Below, piece after piece: positions 9,410-18,849 of a stretch of DNA of 28,994 bases. The notes under the pieces are model-generated. The model had not been told where the DNA came from and did not search any database. It worked only from the letters and a program-made list of their open reading frames with translations. Both the position numbers and the translations under genes were made by a program. Every line of letters starts with the position of its first letter. Within the stretch, counting starts at the first letter, position 1. Source of the DNA: Irineochytrium annulatum (Eukaryota > Chytridiomycota > Chytridiomycetes > Chytridiales > Chytridiaceae); the NCBI GenBank assembly GCA_027600665.1, contig JADGJL010000248.1, forward strand, positions 1 to 28,994, in the 5' to 3' direction.

Positions 9410-11461
9410 ATGGAGGAAGTAAGAGCACCCTTCGTCTTCATCGTTTGCCATTCCACACTAACGCGTGTTTTCCAGAATACGCCGCGCCACTCCTACGAGG
9501 ATACCCCACCGCTTTCGACTTACCATGCCGTGTCAGAGGCCACCCTTGCTGAAGACGTCCCTACCTCTCCGTCGACCAAGCCAAAGAAGCGAGTGCACGA
9601 GTACTTTCTCCTCCAGACTATTGGAAAGGGCACTTTCGGGAAAGTGAAACTAGCGGAGCATTACTTGACCAAGGAGAGGGTAAATTGCTTAATTTTCTGA
9701 GCTGGCGAAGATTGACACTGGCGCGATAGTATGCCGTGAAGAGCATCTTGAAGTCGAACGTGAAGACCATGAAGCAGATGAACTCGGTCCAGAGGGAGAT
9801 ACGGCTGATGAAGCTACTCTACCACCCGCACATCATCGAGGTCAAGGAAACGCTCGAAGACTTAAAGCAGGTAAGCGTCCACAGGCGGTTTTTGTGCTAA
9901 TGCAAGTTTTAGATCTTCTTGGTGATGGAGTACGCATCCGGAGGCGACCTCTACGACTACATTAAGCGAAACAAACCTCTCTCGGAGGACACCTGCCGAC
10001 ACTTCTTCCGCCAGATTATCTCGGCTGTGGATTACTGTCACCAGGTTTGGACCAGCTTGGGTATCATTGTATTAAAGGATATCAACTGTTAGAACTCCGT
10101 GATCCACCGCGACCTAAAGCCGGAAAACTGCTTGATCGACGAGCATGGCAACATCAAGATCATCGACTTCGGTTTCGGGAACACGTTCCACCGTGACAGA
10201 ACTCTAGACACGTATTGCGGGTACGCTGACTGTTTGGTTGTTTTCAGTACGTTGCTAAGCTCATGCTTCTAGATCGCCGTACTACGCTGCTCCAGAGATG
10301 ATTCGGGGGACTCCATATGTTGGGCCGGAAGTAGATATCGTATGTGCTGCGTACGAAATGTTACTCGCCTAACCATTGCGGAAGTGGTCGCTAGGTGTAA
10401 TTCTGTACGCGATGCTTCAGGGGGCTCTTCCATTTGACCACTCCGACCAACCTGCTATGTACTCCTTGATCCTGAAGGGTGCTTACTCGCCGCTGATTGG
10501 TGTTAGCCAAGGTCAGAAAATACGGAGGGTAATTTCTGTCTGATATTATTGCAATCTATTGCAGATGTTAAGAACTTAATCGCGAGAATCCTGACGGTGG
10601 ATCCAATCCGGAGGGCCAAGATGCAGGAGATCATGCGACATGTGTTCGTACACCTTCATCTTCTCCGCTTCGGTTGCTAACGCGCTGCCTTTTGCTAGGT
10701 GGACTAATCTGAAATACTCTCACACCCCCGAGGGTTTCAACAATCAGCGACCCGCCGTCGTCCACAACCCCTCCACCCCCGCGATCCGCGAGCTCGTGAC
10801 CTACGGCATAGCCGAGGTCGAGGCGCGCAAGATGCTCTCCTACGACTGCGGCCTTCACCCGATCAAGTCGCTATATTTCCTCGTGGACGACTTCCAAAAG
10901 CGCGTCCACGCTGCCACCTCCAGCGGCGCGCACCTGGATTCGAGCGGCAACCTGGCTTCACTCGAGACGGGCTCGCACAGATTTATGTCCGCGCCCGAGG
11001 AGGACGACTTCGACGACGACCGCGGGCTGGGGCTGAGCGACGAGGAGTTCGGCGACGCGGACGGGGACGCGCACAGGGACGACACGCTCGTCAGGCGGCA
11101 CCGGAGGTCGGACGCTGTCGCGCCAAGGCACGCTGGCGCGGACGCAATGACGTCGTCCGAGAGCCTCGGGGAGGCTAGTGCCAACGCAGTGGAGGGTTCA
11201 CAGGCTAGGTATATTGCTGGGAAGAACATGTCGGAGGAGGATGTGACGTACAGGCGCAAGGGTGTGTACGTGTCAAAGGACTCGGAGGACTCGCTCATCG
11301 ACCACGCGGCGGGATCTACGACGGCGAGGCGGCCGGCACCGACAGAGTTCTCGGCTGTGGCATCGGTGGAGGAGACGGCGCAGAAGCGAAGCAAGCTGCC
11401 GACAAACAAGATCTTGCAGTTCCTTCGTGGCGCCACGCGATCACGCGGGAGCGCACAGTGA
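9410..11461 (+). CDS. Ser/Thr protein kinase, CAMKL/AMPK-related
   Basis: Nine exons (9410-9418, 9476-9679, 9730-9870, 9913-10044, 10093-10220, 10273-10339, 10385-10511, 10565-10643, 10699-11461) give 549 residues. The kinase domain spans about 51-297: glycine loop GKGTFG at 53-58, catalytic lysine in YAVKS (K75), HRDLKPEN at 167-174, DFG at 187-189, activation segment [14 protein letters not shown] with the expected phospho-threonine T202, and [14 protein letters not shown]. The CGSP-YAAPE segment and the DFGFGN loop place it in the SNF1/Kin/MARK-type (CAMKL) group; the exact subfamily is unclear. At about 320-362 a helical, UBA-like segment ([16 protein letters not shown]...HPIKSLYFL) follows, as in AMPK-related kinases. 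The tail is acidic and Ser-rich, ending in a basic patch. Exon 1 encodes only three residues, so the first intron (9419-9475) is predicted from splice sites; reading through it would also stay in frame. The sirtuin starts 162 bp downstream. Confidence 0.92.
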
Positions 11462-11623
11462 TATCTCGACTACATTTCTCGTCCTTTTTCTTTCTTTCTC
11501 TATAGATGGGTGCCAGCTTCAGTTGCTCAAATCTAGACGATCTGTTTTCTTACCTTGAATGAGTAATGTATTTGCTGAAAAGGGCGTGAGAGCAACGAAT
11601 TTGACGAACGCGTCGCGATCGTA

Positions 11624-12651
11624 ATGTCGAAGGCCCACCTCCGCCGCCTGACCACTGCCGCCGCGATCGATCGCGCCATTTTCTCCCCTTCCACCCTTAG
11701 TGATCGCAACGTTCATGCCGTTGCGGACGTTCACCGCCTCATTACCGAGTCCCGCCACCTCCTGGTTCTGACTGGCGCAGGAGTGTCGACGGCCTCTGGC
11801 ATCCCGGACTACCGCGGTCCCAATGGCATCTACTCCCGCAAGGATTTTAAGCCCATCCAGTTCCAGGAGTTTATCGGCTCGCCCTCAAATCGGCGAAGGT
11901 ACTGGGCCCGCTCGTTTCTGGGGTGGCCGCGCATCTCGTCCGCACGCCCGAACCCAACGCACAAGTCCCTATCTGCTCTATCGTCTGCCGGCCGCGTGGC
12001 CGGCGGTTTGATCACGCAGAATGTCGACGGGTTGCACGGTGGACCGGAACGGGGCGTTCTTGAGCTGCACGGGCGGTTGCGTGATGTGCAGTGTTTGGGA
12101 TGCGGGAGGGTTGAGCCCCGACAGAACTTTCAAGAAATGCTGGCGGATTTGAACCCGGAGGCGAGGAGGTGGGCGGAACGGAATCCGGGTAAAGAGGACG
12201 GGGACGTAGCATCGAGTCTGAACGAGCGGAGCGTGAACCCGGATGGGGATGTGGACGTTACGTGGGATTACAGCTCGTTCCGGTATCCGGATTGCATGGC
12301 GTGCGGAGGGATGTATAAGCCAAGGTATGCGCTTTCCAATTTCTGTCGAGGCTGATGTATCACAGTGTGGTGTTTTTTGGGGAAAACATCCCGCCGCAAG
12401 TGCGCGACCAGAGTTTGCGAATGGTGGACGAAGCGGATGCGATGTTGATCATCGGGTCGTCGCTGCACGTGTACTCGGCTTACCGGCTACTAAAAAAGGC
12501 GGCGGAGCGTGGGATAAGGGTTGGGGCTTTGAGTCTTGGCGGGTTGCGGGGTTCGGAGCTATTGACATTTCACCACGAAGTTTTTGCGGAGACGGTTTTA
12601 CCGGAGGTAGTTGCTACTCTGGGTGGGGAGCGTAAGCATAATCATGGCTAG
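11624..12651 (+). CDS. SIRT4-like (class II) sirtuin, NAD+-dependent deacylase
   Basis: Two exons (11624-12324, 12366-12651) give 328 residues. The NAD-binding signature TGAGVSTASGIPDYRG is at 50-65 and QNVDGLH at 132-138; the catalytic histidine is H149 in ELHG. The zinc cysteines are C157/C160 and C224/C227, then KPSVVFFGENIP (spanning the intron) and GSSLHVYSAYRLL. The segments RRYWARSFLGWP and RPNPTHKSL are typical of SIRT4-type enzymes, which act in mitochondria as lipoamidases, ADP-ribosyltransferases or deacylases. The N-terminal 20 residues (MSKAHLRRLTTAAAIDRAIF) are basic and amphipathic and could be a mitochondrial presequence. A spacer of about 60 residues separates the two zinc-cysteine pairs. 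Tandem to the kinase gene; an AATAAA begins one base after the stop. Confidence 0.92.
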
Positions 12652-12657
12652 AATAAA
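12652..12657 (+). terminator. Candidate poly(A) signal of the sirtuin gene
   Basis: AATAAA begins one nucleotide after the sirtuin stop codon. If used, the 3' UTR would be only about 20-30 nt; further AATAAA hexamers downstream are alternatives. Confidence 0.25.
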
Positions 12658-13558
12658 CACAGTTCGCCCGCAGATAGACCGATAGACTGTTGGGTGTTTC
12701 CCATGAGACTAGCGTCTTCTGCTGCCCATGCTGCAGATGCCGATCTTCGCCGCCTTCCAGCGCTTACACAATTATCTTATTACATGTCCGTCTTCAAAAA
12801 TCAAGCTTCCTGATTCCGATGAGAAGGTTTGAGAACTCACACAGGATGTCATGACGAAAAAAAGGAGAAGAAGTTGAGATGATTCCGAAATTGAATGATT
12901 TATCTCTGGCCAATGACCGTGATTTCTTCTTTACCATTGAGCTTCTGAACCTTCAGTCCTATGGACATATATGAATATTGTCCTTAGTGCGCATTCGAGT
13001 TATGTACCTACCGGTATTTGGACGTGATTAACATGTTAAGAAATCGCCAAATCGGTTGTTTTTAAGTGTTGCTGCAGCCCGGAAATATGAAAATACATGT
13101 CAGCAGAATTAATCGTTGTAGTTACAATGATGCGTAAGAGCACTCCAGATGTGCAGGGGATAAAGAAAATGGTGCATATGGGCCGCAATCACCATTACAT
13201 ACAATAACGAAGGAAAAGTGGCGCGAAAGTACGAAGCAATGTGTGAATATACGAAATAAAAATATGATTAAAAGAAAGAGGACCCCGTGCATCCTCGCCA
13301 CTGACCAACATCTATTGTCCAACATTCCCGGTAAGCAAAGTGCATGAAATAATAAAGTGATAAACTAACTGAAATGCAGTAAAATACGTTCAAACGGTTA
13401 CTGACGCTTGCGTCAAATCCTACTGAAGTCACATATGAATACTCCTCCCCTCACACAGCCGGTCCTTTCGACAACGATCCCAAAGATTTTAGAAAAAAAA
13501 GAAGACGCGGGGCCAGCGAAAACGAGATAGAGACAAGGTACAGAAGAAGCCAGCCCCT
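12652..13558. other. Convergent intergenic region (3' flanks of sirtuin and epimerase)
   Basis: This is 907 bp of AT-rich DNA between two convergent genes. It contains AATAAA at 12652-12657 and further AATAAA-like motifs (for example around 13255 and 13350). No frame with coding character was found on either strand; the 67-codon minus frame at 13122-13325 is Phe/Leu-rich and looks like noise. Confidence 0.5.
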
Positions 13559-14905
13559 TCAATTTGTAATATCGGAGCCGTAATCTGAGTCGGTATCGCC
13601 ACCGGCCTGCGTAGACGCAGATGACAGCGGCGGCGACGGTGGGCAATCCACCGCGACTACAGCCGCGGCTGTGGCATCACCCTCGGCCGCTAACTTCTTC
13701 ATCAGGATCGGCATGCTGTCCACCACAGTCGCGCTCTCCAGCACACCCTCCATCGTCGCCTCCCTCTCGGCAAACCACTCCGCCAGCCGCCTCATACCCT
13801 CCTCGATCGACACCCGTGGCTGATAACCCAGCTCCGCCTCAGACAACGTCAAGTCAGCAAACGTTGTTTTCACATCCCCCGGCTGATCCGGCTTCACGTT
13901 GATCACCGCTCGACGCCCGACGCTCTCCTCCACCACCCGGATAAACCGTCCAAGCGTGACGGTATTGCTGTTCCCCAGGTTGAAAACGGCGCATTTGTGG
14001 GGCCGGTCGACGGCCGCCAACACGCCGCTGACGATGTCGTCGATGAAGGTGTAGTCCCGCGATGACGTCCCGTCCCCGAAGCGGTCGATTGGAATCCCTA
14101 GACTCACTCGACGCATGAACATAAAAGGTGCCATGTCTGGCCGTCCCCGCGGGCCGTAGACGGTAAAGAAGCGGAGACCTGTAACGTTGAGGCCGTAGAG
14201 GTGGGCGAAGGTTGACGCCATGAGCTCGCAGGCCTTCTTCGTGGCGGCATAAGGAGAGATGGGGTGTTCTGTGGGGTCGGATTCGGCAAAAGGCACTTTC
14301 GTGTTGCCACCATACACGGAGGACGAGGATGCGTAGATGAAGTTTTTAATGGCGTGCTTATGGGATAGGTCGAGGAGTGTGGTGGTGCCCATAACGTTGG
14401 ACTGAACATAAAGGAAGGGGTCCTAGAAGAATTCGTCAGGAATGGGAAGATAATGGTTGCGTCATGGTATCCTGGTGGCTTATCCGGGTTTGGCTGACAT
14501 CCGTCCGACCATCCGGACACCGGACTGCGTCATCCAATCAGGTCTTCCACGGCAAAGGCGTCCCCAACAAAGACAGAAGAGAGAGGTCGGAGAGAGACTC
14601 ACAGCGATGCTCGGTCTCACGCCGGCCCGGGCTGCCAGGTGGATCACCACGTCGAAGTGCTCCTCCTCGAAGATGCGGCCCATTGCCGCTCGGTCCGACA
14701 CGTCAGCTTTGTAAAACCGGAACGTGCACTTGCTCCGGAGCGCCTGCCGTGAAAGGATCCGCAAGTTCTCCTCCTTCTGCGACAGGTCGTAGTAGTCGTT
14801 CATCTCGTCCACGACGACGACGTTGTCCCCCCGGGCCAGGAGCTGCTCCGCAGTGTGGGAGCCAATGAACCCGGCGCCGCCGGTGACTAGGATCTTGATG
14901 GGCAT
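13559..14905 (-). CDS. UDP-glucuronate 4-epimerase-like NAD-dependent epimerase (extended SDR)
   Basis: Two exons (14905-14603, 14422-13559) give 388 residues. The NAD-binding motif TGGAGFIGSH is at 8-17, HLAARAGVRPS near 92-99, the serine cluster YASSSSVYGG at 131-140, and the catalytic pair Y159/K163 lies in SPYAATKKACE. LRFFTVYGPRGRPDMAPFMF is diagnostic of the UDP-glucuronate/UDP-galacturonate C4-epimerase branch rather than of GalE. It would interconvert UDP-glucuronate and UDP-galacturonate in the cytosol or Golgi for cell-wall or extracellular polysaccharide; the exact substrate cannot be read from sequence. The C-terminal tail of about 60 residues (Ala/Ser-rich, ending SDYGSDITN) exceeds the usual family length. 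The single 180-nt intron, with GTGAGT donor and TCTAG acceptor, shows that it is a resident nuclear gene. Confidence 0.88.
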
Positions 14906-15433
14906 GCGGGTGTGGTTGCGGATCAGGGTAGTGGGGGTGAGATAGAAAGCGGACGATGATGGAGCCCGGCGAGGTAATATAGCTGTTCCACTGGGCTTGC
15001 CAATAGCTCCGATGTCGGAAAAACGCTATGCTATTACCAATTCCCATGTGCGAAGAGGAAACCAGGGGCCATAAGAAGAAAACCTGACACATCTGACAAA
15101 CTTCGATCTGTCAATCGCGATGGCATTTCGCGTGTACTGTTGCATCGGAGGCGATCGTGGAGCTTTGGATCTGCCCCACTACACACAATTCCTTTCCTTC
15201 TCGCTACCTCGCTGAAATTGCTCGAAATTGTTTTACAAGGCCTTCACCTTCATAAACGGCCCATCGCCACGCTTTAAATTTTATCGTAATATCTTTGCTA
15301 TGTTACAATACATCAACTGTAAAGACTGACGGGAAAAGAAGTCGCCGCATTACAATCTACACACTCCTAAATTCGCCGCCAATAGGTGCATATTTGCGTT
15401 AACCACCTCCACCCATCCTCCCGGTATCATACA
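14906..15433. other. Intergenic: promoter of epimerase gene, 3' flank of CPSF30
   Basis: A 528-bp tandem gap on the minus strand, AT-rich near 15270-15360. No reading frame of coding quality was seen; the 129-codon minus frame at 14703-15092 overlaps the epimerase exon out of phase. Confidence 0.4.
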
Positions 15434-16469
15434 TTATCCTGAATACGAAGGTATAGGCATCGGTCTCGATGTGCCCTCGGTCTCGTAACGCCGTCGCTTA
15501 GGGCACGCGTTCGCATAGTGTCCAACCTCGTTGCACTGCAATAAATAGCGCTACGTTAGTATCCGCTGCTCCGCGAGAACTAAAACCATTTGTCTACCTT
15601 AAAACAAGTCACAGTCGCCAGCCTAGCCGCGTTCGCGGCCCCTCCCCGGCCCATGCCACCCCCGCCGCCGTCATCGTCGTGTTGCTGATTCAAGTTCGGG
15701 AGCTCGTATTTGGGGTGGCCGAACTGACAATCCGGTCCAAGTGGGCAAAACCCGGTGATGTAGTTCTGGCATACGGCTTTCCGGACGTGCTTATGCCGGC
15801 ATTTAGGCCCTGTAGAACGAACGGAGTTAACACCACCGGTTCGAGCGAAGCAAAGCAATAAGAAAAACGCTGACCATGCTTGCAGAACCCTCTGGCGTAC
15901 CACGCGCACTCCTTTACCTTGGACTCGGGATCGACGTGGAGGTACATGCACTCTGCGTTTGAGCACTCGCCGTACTTCGAGTAAAACCAGCACTCCGGCA
16001 TCTTCTTGAGGTTGTATTCATGCCTTATGACGAAAACGGGCAAAATTTGTAGTGGTGTTTTATTAGGACTTGTTTTGTGTGATAAGCAAGAAGAGGGAAG
16101 AAAAGGGCACAATGTCGCAGATATCCGTTTATATTAATACACCAAATAGCGAGACTTCCACTTGACAGAGCGCGAATCAATAAAAGCGCAGCAGAAAACT
16201 TACAAGAACTCGCAGAGATCCCCTTTCTTGCAAAGCCCACGAAGCCAGTGCTTGCATACCACCGTCTTCTCGTTCCTCTGATGCCGAAACGGGCACGACG
16301 AGCCCTTCGCGCAGTAGCCCTTCAGGAAGAATTTGCAGATGTCGGCCATGTTCCTCTTGTCTATGTCCATGTTGAAGCCGAGGTCATTCTTGATGTAGGA
16401 CTCGAACTCAAACACGCATGACTGTTCGACCGTCGTGACGTCGACGAACGACGGCGCCGAGACGACCAT
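15434..16469 (-). CDS. YTH1: CPSF30/Yth1 mRNA 3'-end processing factor
   Basis: Four exons (16469-16204, 16023-15875, 15809-15598, 15535-15434) give 242 residues. Five CCCH zinc fingers follow one another: CKFFLKGYCAKGSSCPFRH, CKHWLRGLCKKGDLCEFLH, CWFYSKYGECSNAECMYLH, CAWYARGFCKHGPKCRHKH and CQNYITGFCPLGPDCQFGH. After a Gly-rich linker comes a CCHC zinc knuckle with the spacing Cx2Cx4Hx4C, whose first two cysteines lie on either side of the last intron. This is the architecture of the cleavage and polyadenylation factor subunit that binds the AAUAAA signal in the nucleus; the yeast protein lacks the knuckle while animal CPSF30 has it. The phrase CEFLHEYNLKKMPEC across the first intron is a strong family match. 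Its ATG is 110 bp downstream of the Get3 stop on the same strand, so its promoter must be very compact or overlap the Get3 3' end. Confidence 0.95.
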
Positions 16470-16579
16470 CCTCGTTGCAGTGACGGGATTGCAGATGGAG
16501 ATTGAGCGATTTTGACCTTACTTTTGTCAAAGTGATTACTAATGCGAAACATTTTCTATATTTCTGTGCTATGGTTACA

Positions 16580-18044
16580 TCAATGATCAGGAGGCACATA
16601 CGGCTGCACCAAGTACTTCGAAAACTTCGTAATCGCGTCTACCCCGCGAACCTCGCTCGTCAGCAGCGGCAACTTGATGACATGGAAGTCCTCGTAGAGG
16701 TCGTGAATCTGGCTAAGGTATTTCGCCTGCATTTTCGCCCGGACCAGACATTGCTCGCAGTTGGATTCTTTTTTTGCAAATAGACATTAAATGCACGACT
16801 TCTATCTTGAAAACTGCGAGTTTACCTTTCTTCGGGAAGAGGAGTTGGTTGACAACAATGTTGTGGGTATCGATATGGAAGGACGTGAGCTCTTGGATCA
16901 TGCGCTCGGTCTCGTAAAGTGACAGGAATTCGGAGATGCAGACGCAGATGAACGTCGTCTTGTCCTAGATTTGCAGTCACATCAGCGAATATGCATCAAA
17001 AAACATAGCAGGCACAGCCAGAACTAACCGCATCCTGGAACTGTGCGTTAACCTCCTGAATGACCGCTCTCATTCCCTCTAGCTTCCCAAACAAGTCCTC
17101 CTGGTTCGGGTTCATTCCCATCATCCCACTCATTTGTTGCAGCATCGGCCCGAATCTCCCGCTGAACTGCGAGAGCTTCCCGAGAGCCTTCTCTAAGACG
17201 CCGGGGAAAGAAAGGAACCGCAGGGTGTGGCCGGTCGGCGCGGTGTCGAAGACGATAGCGGAGTAATCCATCGATTTAACCAGCTTCATGACCTCGGCGA
17301 ACGACATGGCCTCGTCGACACCGGGGATGGCGAATGCCAGCTCTAAGAAGATGACCGTTAGCTCGACACAGTCGGCACACAACACGAGCGCATTGCGCAC
17401 CTTGGAAGTTCGACTGAAGTCCAGGATCTTGCGCTGATGTTCAAGAACAAAATTAGCCTCTACATAAGGAAAAACACTCAATGTCCTTACAATTCTCGAG
17501 CATTTCCTGCATGCTGCTATTTGGGTCAATTTCCTATGCAATCGATAACAAATAGTAAGCTGCGAGCGATCAAGGACTTCTCTCTCAAAGGGAAAGCGTC
17601 CCACCATGGCATAGAGGTTGGTGAATCCATTGACAAGGGTGGGAGTCTTTGAAAACTTCTGGCTGAAGGCATCTAATGATCATAACCGCGTAACGATACG
17701 TAGGCTCCACAGTGAGTCCCCTTATCTGTGACGTTCATCCTCGCCCAAATCCTCCTCACCTGATAAGTTGTGTGCAGGGTCGGTCGAGATCAGGAGGACA
17801 GACTCCCGGACCTTCGAGAGCTGGACGGCAAGCGAGCAGCTGCAGGATCACTCGTCGTCAGTCCACGGTTCACAAACTCCGGTGACGAACCTCGTTGTGG
17901 TCTTGCCGACACCTCCCTTTCCACCGACAAAGATCCATCTCAGGGACGACTGGTCCAGCACGTTCTGAATCGAAGCCTCAAGCGCCTCGTCCTCTGGAGA
18001 AGAAGGTGGTGAGCCACGGACGCATGCGCTGTTCCCTTACCCAT
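16580..18044 (-). CDS. GET3: Get3/Asna1 ATPase, tail-anchored protein targeting
   Basis: Nine exons (18044-18041, 17993-17891, 17839-17760, 17672-17605, 17533-17491, 17433-17401, 17342-17029, 16964-16826, 16767-16580) give 323 residues. The P-loop [11 protein letters not shown] is at 25-35, switch [11 protein letters not shown] at 54-63, switch II DTAPTGH at 143-149, the client-binding methionine-rich stretch [13 protein letters not shown] follows, and the dimer zinc motif CEQC is C265/C268. This cytosolic ATPase delivers tail-anchored membrane proteins to the ER Get1/Get2 receptor. Two very small exons are needed: a 4-nt first exon (ATG plus G) and a 33-nt exon encoding most of [11 protein letters not shown]. 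Both restore continuous homology. The acceptor of the last exon follows an A-run. This is the most intron-dense gene in the window. Confidence 0.95.
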
Positions 18045-18849
18045 TGTATTAATTAAGTGTGAACAGCGAAAAATGCTCGAAGTCTCAGATCTGCTGGCAA
18101 ATGTTCCAAGTGTCCATTTAGGAACCTCAGGAAGAATGCAGCCATGCTGAAATCACAGGTCCTTATCCAAATCCAAATTGAAGAGGTTTTCTTGTAGTAG
18201 CCAGCAGTTTGACTTATCAAAAGTTTTCAACATAGTTGCTGACGATCTGGTACATATCTTGTTCGGCGGGCCAAAGACGTAGACACAAGGAATGAGTCTG
18301 AAGGGAGCAAAGGAAATATGCTAACTACTAACGAACGTGCAAGGGAAAGCAGGAAGCAAAACTGAGGCAAGCCAATGTGGTAAGTATCAAACAAGAAGTG
18401 CGGAGATGGAGAACGGGAAGGGAAATAGTGACGGTAGGGGTCATTTGACTCTGACAACGCCAAACTTGCGCTGAGATAAAAGAAACAAGTAAAAAGGAAG
18501 TGTAAGATTAAGAAACTAAATGCCTCTTGCTTTGGCTCGAAAATTAAAAAACAGGCATGCCGTCGGGGAAGAGGTGCAGCGGTATCCGAATGTAGTAAAC
18601 TAATCATAGTGACCATGGGATACGTAAACAAAAAAAAAAGACAACGTCCCATCTATGTAAGAAGAAAGATTAATTAAACCCTATCTATTCACAGAAAGCA
18701 GACAAGGTAGAAACTAAAAAAGAACCACCAGAGATACGCAGGTATTATTTGGAGACAATGCAGCAAAGAACACGAACCCCCTCACGAAAGAAATACCACA
18801 GCTACTGACATATCCCACCAGATCCCCACAACGGCTCACCCTTGAGCGC
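18045..18849. other. Intergenic, 805 bp, A-rich on the plus strand
   Basis: This lies between the NIPA-like stop and the Get3 start, both on the minus strand, so it contains a 3' flank and the Get3 promoter. It is pyrimidine-rich on the minus strand. A 141-codon minus frame (18652-18227) is dominated by Phe, Leu and Ser, as expected for translated pyrimidine-rich DNA, and has no domain; I do not call it a gene. Confidence 0.4.

Noticed and set aside
18227..18652. 141-codon minus-strand frame with hydrophobic residues
   Set aside because: Phe/Leu/Ser composition is what pyrimidine-rich non-coding DNA gives; no domain, and it lies in the 3' flank of the NIPA-like gene.
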